Assembly: GCA_030710605.1 (NCBI GenBank)
Contig: CP092886.1
Span: forward strand, 52,967,862-53,031,861
DNA length: 64,000 nucleotides
Reading direction: 5' to 3'
Source of the DNA: Cordylochernes scorpioides
Lineage: Eukaryota > Arthropoda > Arachnida > Pseudoscorpiones > Chernetidae
The translations under genes and the position numbers were made by a program. Each line of letters starts with the position of its first letter. The first letter of the stretch is position 1. The notes beneath the pieces were generated by a model. That model worked only from the letters and a program-made list of their open reading frames with translations. It was not told the DNA's origin and did not search any database. Below, piece by piece: positions 43,641-54,482 of the stretch.

Positions 43641-45819
43641 TCACTGATTCAAAACATCAGGAGCAAACCTTATTGGTTTGCGGACTTCACGTCCGGATCT
43701 TGTTTTGATCGTTAGAGGTTTTTTATCCCCAGAGGCCTTTTCAGGAGTTTCCTCAGAGGAAATCTCAAGGGGAAAGTCTCTGTACAGGGCGTAGCCATTC
43801 GCCTGTTGATGTCTTGACTCTGGCAACCCTGTTCACCCCATCTTTCCCCAAGTAAAGTTTTATTATTTTTCCAACAGGCCAGAGAATTCTTTTAGTGTTG
43901 TCCTGGCCTATAAGGACTAAATCCCCTTCTTTTATGCATAGCTCCCTTTTATTTTCGGCCCGTTGTATCAGTACCCCCAAATATTCCTTGCGGAATCTCT
44001 GTTTAAGTTCCTCATTTAGTTTACTCAAAATCTTGTATTTTCTGGTGAAAGAATTCACTCTTATTTTCTCTAGCTCCGGAAACTCATTGTTTGCGTTAGT
44101 CTGCAGAAACATTTGAGGGGTCAAGGGAATGAGGTCTTGGTCATCTTCCGATATATATGAAAGAGCTCTATTGTTGATAATACTCTCTACCTCACATAAA
44201 GCAGTCTCAAGTTGTACATAATTCAATTTACTAAATCCGAGCATACGAACCAATAAACTCTTAACAACCCTTACTAATCTCTCCCAAAACCCTCCCCACC
44301 AAGGCGCTGAGGGAGGGATAAAAATCCATTGGATTCTTTTTACACTCGATTCCCTTTCAATCTCCCCCCAATCCAAGCGTTTAAGTAATTCGTTTGTTTT
44401 TGAGAAATTTGTCCCGTTATCACTATATATTTTTCCGGGACGTCCACGCCGACAAATGAATCTTTTTAGAGCTAACAAAAAAGTGTTTGCCTCTAATGTT
44501 CTCACAATCTCTAGGTGGACAGCTCTGTAAACAGCGCAAGTAAACAAGGCCACCCAAACCTTGCTGCCACCTTTAAGATGTAGCGGTCCCAACAGATCCA
44601 CACCTGTCACCTCGAAGGGTTTGCCTAACCCTATTCTATTAGTCGGCAAAGCCGCGCCAGGAGTCTGAATAGGTTTCTGATTATGCCTCCTACATATCAC
44701 ACATTTCCCAATTATTTGTTTAATCAATCTGCGACCACCAATGATCCAGAATTTCTCTCTCAATTGTGAAAGAATGAATTGGGCCCCTCCATGCCCATTT
44801 TGTTGGTGTATTTCACGAACCATCTGTTCCACCAAAGGATGATTACGAGGTAGTAAAATAGGTCGTTTAAACACTTCTGAATCTTGTCCATGTAGCAGCT
44901 TCGTCTCAACGCACCACAAACCTTCGATGGATTTAATAGTCTTTAATCCATTTTTCGGAGCCTGTTTTCCTGGGAAAGTCTCTTGTTGAACCAATTTCAA
45001 CAGCTTCCTTTCGGCCCTTTCTAACTCTATTACTTTCAAATTTCCCCTTTCAGTGGGTATTCTTCTCGCATTGTCCAAGAATCTTAAAACCCAAGCCATA
45101 ATCCTAATGTTTAAGCTATACTTGGATCTTCTATCTAGGAACCATCGATTTGCCTCGACAATGAGAGTGGTGTGGGCCTGTAAGGTTTTTCTTTTTTCTT
45201 TGATGATCTCTTCCTCATCAATAGTCGGTTCAAAACTAGGCCAACTCTCCTTTTCCCCTTTGAGCCATTCAGGACCCTCCCACCAGTTGGTCGAGACAAA
45301 TTGTACGATAGAGCACCCTCGAGAAGGCAAATCCGCTGGATTAAATTTTCCGTAAACAAACTTCCAGTTCTCATTATTGACAGTGTCTCGTATTTCCTGT
45401 ACTCGGTTTCTTACAAACACATTCCACTCATTTTTTCTCTTGAGCCAAGCCATAACGGTTGAGGAATCGGTCCATAAAGTAACAGGGCAACTATTTGTTA
45501 AGGCAGTCGAAATAGATTTAACAAGTCTAGCTCCTAAAACGCAGGCCAAAAGTTCTAACCGAGGAATGGTTACCCTCTTGGTTGGCGCAAGCCTAGATTT
45601 GCTCCAAAGCAGAGACAAATGTACTCCCCCCTGCACTTCACTTCTCATATATGCCACTGCTGCATAAGCTGATTTACTGGCATCGCAGAAGACGTGTATT
45701 TCATTCTTATTAGTTTGATCAAACCAAATATGCCTGGGAATTTTGATTTGACTTAATAGACCAATTTGGGAGTACCATGTTCTAATCCATATCTTCGGGT
45801 AATTGAGAATCCCATCCAA
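43641..45819 (-). pseudogene. BEL/Pao RNase H and integrase
   Basis: A 684-codon frame (45819 to 43765) and a short tail in another frame (to 43641). RNase H: VFCDASKSAYAAVAY, LELLACVLGARLVKS, LWTDSSTVMAWLK, KFNPADLPSRG. Integrase: zinc-binding HQQNGHGGAQ and CVICRRHN, catalytic Asp in VTGVDLLGPL, Asp in IYSDNGTNF, Glu in PWWGGFWERLVRVVK. The C-terminal tail ends with basic sequence (SGREVRKPIRFAPDV) in the shifted frame. The change from 45819 relative to the RT frame, and another near 43800, would stop translation unless they are assembly indels. It degrades RNA and inserts the DNA copy. Confidence 0.92.
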
Positions 45820-46657
45820 TTTTCAACTCCCAGGACCTCTGTAATAATAGTTTAGGAGGCAAAAATATAGGACTATAAACTCCCAAAGGATCAAAAACTT
45901 GCTGAATTTTAGAAAGGATAATCCTCTTGGTTAGTCTTCGGGGGAGATCCTTTTCAATAGAAACATCACAATTAAGTACATCTTCTACTTTGTCCCACAC
46001 AAGTCCCAACACCTTGGTAGTAGTTCCTTTTTCCTCCTTTGAATTACTCACTGGTAAATTAAATTCCCACTCACGCAAGTCCATTTTTGCCATTTCCATG
46101 ATATTGACAGCTGTATTCTGGAATTGTTGGACCTCCTCCTGAGAGGAGAGGGATGTTACCAAATTATCCATATAAAAGGATCTCGCCATAGTCTTTGCGA
46201 TTTCAGCTGCCGGACCTTGTACAGAATTCAGATGATGATCAATAACTGCACCCAAGATGAATGGACTACAGTTAAGCCCAAATACCACACGTTTATGTCT
46301 AAAAACGGTTAACTTCATAGGGTCAGTTTGATCCCACCAAAGGAAGCGAAGAAAGTCCTGGTCTTGAAGCTGCACTGTAATCATCTGAAATGCCTTTCGA
46401 ATATCGGCTAGAACACCAATACCCTTTTCTCTAAACCTAATTAATATTTCAGGTATTTTTTCCAAAAGGTTAGGTCCCTTTTCTAGATAGTCATTCAGAG
46501 AGAGACCATTATACGACCTGCAGGAGGCATCGAAAACAGGATGAAGAGGCGTCGTCCTACTTTCAGCCTTGAACACCGGCCTATGCGGTAAATAATGGCC
46601 CTTCTTTTGAGGCCTATTCTCCTCTATCCTCTCAATTAGGCCCTCTCTCTCTCCCAT
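45782..46657 (-). pseudogene. BEL/Pao reverse transcriptase
   Basis: 291 codons containing HYLPHRPVFKAESRTTPLHP and VFDASCRSYNGLSLND. Then come GVLADIRKAFQMI (first Asp), RVVFGLNCSPFILGAVI and SFYMDNLVTS, where BEL/Pao elements have a YVDD-like box with variation. The frame differs by one base from the gag-protease frame. The shift falls in a (GA)n run (GGGAGAGAGAGAGG near 46640-46652), a likely slippage or sequencing site. Overlap with the flanking frames is only 20-40 nt, so the shifts look accidental, not programmed. Confidence 0.9.
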
Positions 46658-48889
46658 TCTTGAAGAATAGTAGAATATTCAATAACCATTTTCTCCTTCC
46701 TTAACTTACTAGTGCATGCTTCCAATCTCCTCTGCGCTATTTCTAAATTCGAGGGTATATTATTTCTCTCGCATTTCCACGGTAGCGCGACTGAATATCG
46801 TTGATCTTCATCCCTCTTTATATTTTTTATAAAATGTTCCTTTAGTTCAGTTTCCCTTTTCTTTTTTGAGACAACTTCGATGGGATCTTGGATTCCCAAG
46901 ATATCCAGCTCCCAAAGATCTTTCAAGTTGTTTCTTGCAACCAACATATTCAATGCAATTTGGACCTTATCCTCCTTACCCACCACCGGAGATTGCCCCA
47001 TAAGCGTCCATCCTAATTTTGTCTCTACGGCAGTTAGGTCCTCTCCTAGATGGACGACCTTCCCGGTCAGTAATTGTCCAAAATAGTCACTACCTATTAA
47101 AATATCTATTTCCTCATTTCTAAAATTTGACGGGTGAATATAGATCTTTTTCCGTTTTAATTTGTATAACAAACATCCTCTTGGAATCGGCGGTATCCTT
47201 GCACAAATTTCTGGTTGATCGAGGGCGACTATGTCTACATCAATTTTATTGGTTAGACTTCCCAGTTTCAAAACATATTTTCCGTGCAACGCCTCCTTCA
47301 AATTTCCTCCCCCGAAAAGAGATTTTTCCAAACTTATCTCTCCTATTTTGTTTAAACCCAGTTTTTCGACAATTGATCTCTTTATATAGGAGTAGTGACT
47401 TCCAGTGTCAAATAACACTTTTACTTCTTTAGTCTCTTTAGCCCCTTTCAATTTCGCCACGGAAGTCATGAGTAAGATGTCATTGGCGCATGTTCGCGCA
47501 GACATATTAACACCCGTGCATGTTGCATTTCCTTCATTAACAACCTTAGATGTTTCACCTTTGAAACTATTGTTTCCTCCTTGCTTCAAAGCAATTTTAT
47601 TGCAAAAGATATCTAGATGATCTTTTCCGCAATTTCTACATTTTATGTCTGCTCGGCATTCCCTTTTCAGATGGTTACCCTTTAGACATTTAAAGCAGAC
47701 TTTAGCCTCCTTTATCCTTTGATCCCTCTCGCTAGGTGTAAGCCGCGAGGCAACAAAACATCTACTACTCAGGTGATTATCCCTCTGGCAGAATATGCAT
47801 TTTGTCTTAAATGCGCTGCCGAATAAATTGGAGACAGTGAGCGGTGTCTTCCGAGGAGTCTTTAGTTGAGAACCTGTAGCCCTCATTGAGCTATTACCCT
47901 CAAAATTCTCCTTAGCAAATGCCATTCGCTCAGCACCCTTCACCTCATCCCGAAGGAAGTCCATCAGAGCCTGAAGTCTACCGCTGGCATCGCTCTTATC
48001 TCCATTCTCCGCTCCTTCTTCTTTTATCCCATAGCCCACAGCAGGATTCCTCTGCCACACCTGAATAATGTCCAATGGCAGACTCGACTCAACCAATGGG
48101 TAGAGGAACACGCCTGCCATCTCCGTGTTAACACCCAGTGATTCTAGGTTCTTTAAGTGAGCCGTCAGATCATCGTAGATCTCGTCAAGAGGAAGGTTTT
48201 CTTTTCTTGCATTAGAAACAACCAGTTTCAACAGTCTCCTTATGTAGTGTTCTATGAGAAGGTTCTTATCTCCGAATCGATCTTTTAGGGCTTGTACTAC
48301 CTTGGGATAATTATCCTCAGTTATGGGGTAACTGCACACAAGACGATGAGCTCTGGATCCCTCGACTACCGCTTGTAGCAGATAGTGAAATTTATCTACA
48401 TCCCAAGAGTTTCATCGTCATTGATTTTACTAAATTGCCCCCACCATGAGAGCCAATCCTCTAGGTTGCCCTTAAATTTTGGTAGCTCCACTTTTGGCAA
48501 CCTAATAGTTCTTTTAGATTCGGTATTTACAACCGAATTCGCCGCGGACTCCACCAATGAGCCGTCGACCCTATCCCTCGCGGTTTCACACCGAGACAAA
48601 TATTTATTTTCTATGTCAAACATCCCTTGAACATAGTTTTCACAACCCTCGAATTCTTCTTCGATTTTGACCTCCGTTATGGTTTCATCCTCCAGAAGGA
48701 GCCCATGATACCTTGAATCAATTTCACTTATTTCCTTAGAGAGAGCACAAATTCGGTTATATTTAGCTCTATATTTTTCTGTATCGAGAAATCTGGCTTT
48801 TCTATTTCAGCCCAAAACTCGGTGGACAGCCGAGTAAAAATAGCTCTTTTGGGGGCTCTAGACCTTTTTAAGATATCAATATTCTGCAT
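46636..48889 (-). pseudogene. BEL/Pao Gag and protease
   Basis: The ATG at 48889 begins MQNIDILKRSRAPKRAIF. A frame change near 48770 and another near 48370-48395 interrupt Gag. The main frame (48339 to 46636) has capsid-like sequence (LKDRFGDKNLLIEHYIRRLL). Zinc knuckles CIFCQRDNHLSSRCF and CFKCLKGNHLKREC follow, then CRNCGKDHLDIFC. Next is a retropepsin-type protease, VKVLFDTGSHYSYIKRSIVE, with the DTGS active site, then the pre-RT linker (GWTLMGQ). Length is normal for the family once the frames are considered together. Confidence 0.88.
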
Positions 48890-48985
48890 TATTTACTATA
48901 TAATTTTTCTCAAACCTTTCTTTTTTTTTCCTTTTCTCGATCTGACCAGCCAATGCAGCCCCTCCGGGGACGCCAAAAAATATAA

Positions 48986-49988
48986 TGTTAAGAACGGGGT
49001 AATTAACAAAGCTCGTGGAGGAAAAGAAAAATTCTGAACGCTCCACAAACCCCCTTTTTAACAAAATAAAAACTTTAACCTAAAGTTTGATATTGTTTTG
49101 GGCTGCCTTGGGTGTTCAAGCAAGAAAAAAGGAAGACAACAAAAAGGTTACACATATAAAGTTTTGTTTAATGTTAGCTATAAAATGAAGGATAAAAAAA
49201 TATATGAAAACTTATTATTTTTGTATATTCCAAAATTTTTGCATGCAACTTAAATGTTTTTTAACAAAAGAAAATATATAATGATGATATTGACGAAAAT
49301 AGAAAAAAAACTTAGTAAAAATAAGAAAAAGAAAAATACTACAAAATATGCTAGATTAACATAAAAAATATATCAATTTTTAGGAAATAAAAGCATGTGA
49401 GAGAGTGCTCACCAAAAAACAGTTCCTCTCAGTTGTTAGGTCGGCTTGCCCGAGCCCCCCTGCCTTGGAAGCACAATTTCGTCTGTCCTCGACGAACTTC
49501 CTGGAATCTTCAGATGAAGCACAATTCGTCGCTCTTGACGTACTCCAACCACTATGCGAATCTCTCAACGATTCGTCTCGGCTTCACCTTTCTTTGAGAT
49601 GTCAGCCACTCAGTCCCTTCTCAGACCGCTTGTATGGTCGTTTATGGAAGATGGACGAAGATCCCGGAGCTCCTCTTGGGCAAGCCCCCGCGAGGATTTT
49701 TTCTTGTCTTGTCGGCACAACTGTGACACCAACTCTGGCGCCTGCGCCCTGACCTTTTTGACCCCCTCCGCCCCTCCAATTGGTCGGTGGGTACTTTGGA
49801 CGGTCCATCCGGCCGGTGGACGCTTACATTCTCTCGGCAAGGGGGGGCCGGTGTGTGAAAAGAGGAGAAGAAACAGCAAAAAAATAGATTCCCCTTCGCT
49901 GAGGGGTCAGACACACAAAAAACCAAAAATATGAAAAAATAGTTGTAATATTTACATATATACATACAATATTCCATGAGTTCTAACA
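48986..49988 (-). repeat. BEL/Pao 5' LTR, 1003 bp
   Basis: Direct copy of 42571-43570 with a few single-base differences. On the minus strand the internal region starts TTATATTTTTTGGCGTCCCC, in which TGGCGTCCCCGG is a candidate primer-binding site about 10 nt from the LTR. Confidence 0.93.
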
Positions 49989-52900
49989 ATAGCGGTCCCA
50001 CTATTGGACCGTCTGTCATCGATGTCGCTAGCCCAATCTGCATCACTGTATGCACAAACATCATTGGAATCAGTCCGGCGATAAACGAGAGATAGATTTA
50101 TGCTGCCGTGTAAATATCTTAAGACGTGTTTGGCAGCTTGCCAATGTCGACGTCCAGGGTTGCTGGCGAATTGAGCTAATCTCGTAACGGAAAACATTAA
50201 GTCTGGCCTAGTACAATTCGCAAGATAAAGGAGCGACCCGATTAGTTCCCTATATGGAATAGCTTTCATCCTCTCTTTCTCTTCTTCATCTGTGGGGCAA
50301 TCTCCTTTTGAGATTGGAAAACTAATGTCTAACGGTGTGGATACCGGTCGACATTCAATCATGTTGAATTTTTGTAAGATTGATTTAACATACGTACTTT
50401 GAGATAGTACTACAGTCTCCTCATCTGGATAGCCAATCTGAACTCCCAAGAAATTCCTGATCGCTCCCAAATTTTTAACTCGGAACCTTTCATTAATTTT
50501 CTGTTCTATATTCCGCAAAATCTCTTCACTCTCACCAAATAAAGCCAAGTCATCTACATAAACGGCAATAATTGCCTTATCTAGATAAGTATAAATACAA
50601 TTACAGGATTCTAGTCGTGTAAATCCCATTTCTTGTAAAGCATGATCGAGTGTTAAATTCCAATTCCGCCCTGATTGTCGAAGGCCGTAAATAGGTCGAA
50701 GCAGTTTGTAAACCTCGTTATCTTTCCTCTCGACCCCTTCTGGCAAAAGCATGTATATTTCTTCTTCTAAGTCGCCATATAGATAAGCGTTATCTACGTC
50801 GAGATGTCTATTGTACCATTTCATGTTCAAACTTAACGTTATCAAAACTCTTATTACAGCTAAGTTAATAACAGGTGCATAAGTTTCCTGAAAATCGATT
50901 CCTTGTTTCTGTGAGAAACCTCTAGCTACTAAACGTGCTTTGAAACGCTCTACATTTCCGCTCTCATTTGTCTTCACCTTATACACCCATCTGCTGCTAA
51001 TCGGTTTCTTTCCCGGCGGTAATGTTGATAACTCCCAAGTGCCTCGTTCCTGAAGCACTCTAAGCTCATCTTCCATTGCTTTTCTCCAATACATGGCTTC
51101 GGGAGATTGGACTGCCTCTTCAAAACTTTGCGGCTCGGTAACATCTAAAAAGTTTAACTCTACTCTTGGTTTACCTTTTCTCCCATATGGATTTCGAACA
51201 ATGTTTTTGGAGGTGGAGGGTTGTGGTAGAGTGTCCTCTACCCCCACTGAATCCAAATTACTCGGTAATTCATTCTCTAGGTCGTTATCATGATTAGTCT
51301 CAGGTTCTAGCCAAACGTGGTTGTACCTTTCCGGTTCTGTCTCTTCGACTATTTTGGTCCACTCTAGTCCAATTTTAGACTCATCGAATCTAACATGTTT
51401 TGTTTCAATCACCTTTTGTAATTCTGGGCACCAGAGACGGTATCCACGTGTTTGAGTGGAGTATCCTACCAGAATACATCTACATGCCCGATGGTCTAAT
51501 TTTCGCCTTCTTTCTCTTGGTATATGGCTATATGCCAAACATCCAAATGCTTTTAGGTGTCTTACACTAGGATTTCTTTCTAACCAAAGTCCATCAGGTA
51601 CTTTGTCTTTTAGAGCAGTATTATAACATTTGTTTTTAATATAAGCAGCTGTGTTTACCGCCTCTGCCCAAAATCTTTGGGGGAGATTAGCGCTATGTAA
51701 ACAAGCGCGGGCCATATCTAAAAGTGTTCGATTTACACGTTCTGCCACACCGTTCATTTGTGGAGAATACACGTTTGTGCGTTCATGCTTTATCCCTAGT
51801 TTTTGTAATTTGTCTTGAAAATCTCTATTGCAAAACTCAAGTCCATTATCCGATCGTAATACTTTAATTTTATTACCAGTTTGTCTCTCTACAGTGGCTC
51901 TATAGATATCGAAATGTTTTAATACCTCATCTTTGTTTTTCAGAAGATACACAGTAATCCTTCTTGAGAAATCATCAACAAAAGATAGAAGGTATCTATT
52001 GCCTCCGGTTGATTTTACCGGCATTGGACAGCAAATATCTGTGTGGATAAGCTCCAAGGTCTGTTTTGATCTAATATTGCCTAGGTTTTTATGTGACGCT
52101 TTAGTGGATTTGGCGATACAACAATCGTCGCATAGGCCTTTGTCTCTAGAGGAAATTTCTAAGCCTATTACCAGCTCCTCCCGCGCCATCTTTTCAATGG
52201 CGTTACTGTCAATATGGCATAACCTTTGATGCCACGTTCTCAAGGAATTGTTCTGAAAATGGTCCCTTTCACTATTAAATGCTGTTTTACTGGAGTTTAG
52301 GGTCTTACCTTTCACAATGTAGAGGCCATTTACATTTGTCGCTTCCGCTATAATCCTGTTTTCTGCGTTGAAAACGCGAGCTACCATATTACGGAAGGTC
52401 ACACGGTTGCCGTTTTCTTCTATCTTGGAGACTGACAGCAGATTCCTTCGCACATTTGGGACGTATAGCACATTGTTTAGCTTGATTTCGATGCACTCAT
52501 TATGGATAGACGTCTGGAGAAATATGTGTCCATATCCTTTGGCCTCAGTTGTCCCACTCGCAGTCATGATAGGATCAGATGACACCTCCCGAAGGTCAAC
52601 GAACCAGTCTTTGTTTCTGCATACATGGTTGGTTGCTCCGCTGTCCAGCAGCCACGAATCCTCGTCGCTCGTTAGGTTGAGTGCAGCCAGGAAGTTATCT
52701 GATTTGTTTACCTTCCTCTGATAATGCTGATTATCGCGGTTCCAAGTAGTTGTTTGCTTCATTCCTCGGCAGTTGGTGGCGATGTGGCCGATCTTCCCGC
52801 ATCGGTAGCATTTTCTTCGACTGTCGGTGCTGCTGTTATTTTGATGCTTGTTTACCTGTAGCACCTCCTTGGATGAATCCTCTTTTCTGGTTTTTCTTCT

Positions 52901-53473
52901 CTCGTGTTCCGTTAGCAGGACCTGCCTTACCTTGGATGACGTGAACTCATCATCCGTCATGTTGCCAAAGTGCATTATAATCCCATCATAGGAGTCTGGT
53001 AGTCCAGCTAGCATAGAGTATGCCAGATCTTCATCCTTTACTTCACATCCCGCTTTTCTGAGATGATCACTGCAGGTCTTTAATCTTGATAGGTAATTTA
53101 TAATATTTTCTTCTTCGATGAACTTGATGTTCACGAATTGTTTCTTGAGTTGAAGAATTCGCGCCCTTGATTTCGGTTCAAATATTTGTTCCAGGGTCGT
53201 CCAGGCTTCACTTGCAGTCTTACAGTCGATAACGTGTATTTGTTGCTCTGTAGAAATTGATAGAGAAATCGTTGCCAGTGCCTTTTCTTGTTTAATTTTT
53301 GTCTTCTCATATTTTCTTTGATCCTCATCAGCGTCGATCGTTTCTTCGTTAATTACACATTCCCATAATCCTCTTTCGATCAGAAGCATCTTCATGTTAA
53401 ATTTCCATGATCGATAATTGCTGCCGGTGAGCTTCTCGACGTTCAGGGCAAGCGCTTGGGAAGACGACGCCAT
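49989..53473 (-). CDS. Copia Gag-Pol polyprotein, 5' part (Gag-PR-IN-RT)
   Basis: About 1160 uninterrupted codons from ATG 53473. Gag is about residues 1-260, with a CCHC knuckle (CYRCGKIGHIATNC). Protease has WLLDSGATNHVC. Integrase precedes RT, the Copia order: HHCC region (HQRLCHIDSNA, CDDCCIAK), catalytic Asp in LIHTDICCP, Asp in RSDNGLEF, Glu in NGVAERVNRTLLD. RT has RFKARLVARGFSQKQ, LDVDNAYLYGDL and AVYVDDLALFG with the YVDD box. RNase H begins SDADWASDIDDRR and is cut by BEL at 49988. Apart from that insertion no disabling lesion is visible, so the element was probably intact when BEL arrived. It encodes the particle and the enzymes that copy and integrate the element. Confidence 0.95.
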
Positions 53474-53510
53474 CTTGGTTTCACTTACTTCTCGTTCTTT
53501 TTAATGTAGC

Positions 53511-53529
53511 TAACCACGATCTGCTACCA
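53511..53529 (-). promoter_or_regulatory. Copia primer-binding site
   Basis: Immediately internal to the 5' LTR the minus strand reads TGGTAGCAGATCGTGG, resembling the initiator-methionine tRNA complement (TGGTANCAGA) used by Copia elements. Confidence 0.7.
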
Positions 53530-54122
53530 TGTTGTGGGTCGGTGATGCAAAAGAACAGTCAAATAAGTGATTTTATAAATATAATATTATTATTAGATAT
53601 AAGGATATATATTTTACACAAATAAATTTACTGGCAATGCGTTTCTTTTTTAAATCTCTACAGACCTTACTGCAATGATATGATTTAATGAATGAGAGGG
53701 CTTGGCTCATCGCTGAGAGGGTTCACTACTGATGAGCCAAGCCCTCTCATTCATTAAATCATATCATAGAGATTAATTTGGCGAAACCGCTGAGAGGGTT
53801 CACTACTGATGAGCCAAGCCCTCTCATTCATTAAATCATATCATTGCAGTAAGGTCTGTAGAGATTTAAAAAAAGAAACGCATTGCCACTAAATTTATTT
53901 GTGTAAAATTTTAACGATAGAGGGCAATAAAATTTAATTTACTAATATATAAGGATATATATGTTGACAAAAGAATAGCAACCGCACACAGCAGTTGAAC
54001 AAAGGTAGGCTAAAAGACTATATACAAGATGACGGCGGCAGGAAGGGGGGTGGGGCCGTTCCCATTGGTCAGTTATCTTCATGCAGCGCCGCCACGCGGC
54101 CGCGTCCACGCTTCTCTCATCA
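53530..54122 (-). repeat. Copia 5' LTR interrupted by a foldback
   Basis: Same termini as the 3' LTR. Its continuity is broken at 53613-53962 by the foldback and a second copy of its 15-bp target. Confidence 0.95.
53613..53947. mobile_element. 335-bp foldback with 15-bp target duplication
   Basis: The insertion site duplicates TATAAGGATATATAT (53598-53612 and 53948-53962). The outer arms are long inverted repeats (TTTACACAAATAAATTTA at the left end, complement near 53890-53910). The centre contains a 77-bp direct duplication of a block with GGTTCACTACTGATGAGCCA. The right end has a non-inverted tail, AACGATAGAGGGCAATAAAA. It is the same family as 1779-1980. A 13-15 bp duplication suggests target-primed insertion rather than a cut-and-paste transposase. 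Confidence 0.9.
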
Positions 54123-54289
54123 CGGACTTTGATAAAACAGATATTTTATACCAGAACATAAATGAAAAACATCGCCGATTATTTTTGGAAAGTTGGACCT
54201 CCGCAGAAGACAAAGACAGTATAAATAGTAAATTTGAACTACAGAGATATATTCGCAATTTAGATCGTCATAAAATATTTACAGTTTAA
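54123..54289 (+). pseudogene. End of the split Penelope GIY-YIG endonuclease
   Basis: Resumes after the Copia element with the duplicated CGGAC and reads DFDKTDILYQNINEKHRRLF followed by LESWTS, the C-terminal Glu-containing block of Penelope GIY-YIG endonucleases. The TAA is at 54287-54289. Together with 41903 it shows the Penelope copy was present before Copia inserted. Confidence 0.9.
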
Positions 54290-54482
54290 TTTTTCATTTT
54301 ATTACTACAAATTTCCGGTATTTTAGGTTTTTATTTATTTATTTCATCTCAATTTGCAGGTGTTACATTCGAGCACAGCTCGCGAGTCACCTTGTCCAGA
54401 TTATTTACACATGGCGAGTTGTAATGCTGGAGTGGCCCCCCGAACCTTACAGGAGGGCAGTTGTTGGGTGTTTGGCTGTCAG

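Larger units (their letters stand above)
42571..49988 (-). mobile_element. BEL/Pao LTR retrotransposon
   Basis: LTRs 42571-43570 (1000 bp) and 48986-49988 (1003 bp) are nearly identical, beginning TGTTAAGAACGG and ending TTCTAACA. Target duplication ATAGC is at 42566-42570 and 49989-49993, inside Copia RNase H. Protease, RT (YMDN box), RNase H and integrase follow in BEL/Pao style on the minus strand. The LTR similarity indicates a young insertion, although the coding region shows four frame changes. Confidence 0.96.
41904..54122 (-). mobile_element. Copia element, itself split by a BEL/Pao element
   Basis: LTRs at 41904-42146 (243 bp) and 53530-54122 (593 bp, of which 335 bp plus a 15-bp duplication are a foldback insertion, leaving exactly 243 bp). 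Target duplication CGGAC is at 41899-41903 and 54123-54127. The minus-strand polyprotein starts at 53473, with its last part at 42103-42570 beyond the BEL element. Primer-binding site and polypurine tract are present. Confidence 0.96.

Noticed and set aside
53729..53786. CTGATGA (53729-53735) and GAAA (53783-53786) with a GCCAA/TTGGC pairing, looking like a hammerhead
   Set aside because: Helix II and a short helix III can be drawn, but no helix I forms: in the other arrangement only 4-5 nt separate the cleavage position from the core. The 1779-1980 relative lacks GAAA. Treated as coincidence in a foldback loop.
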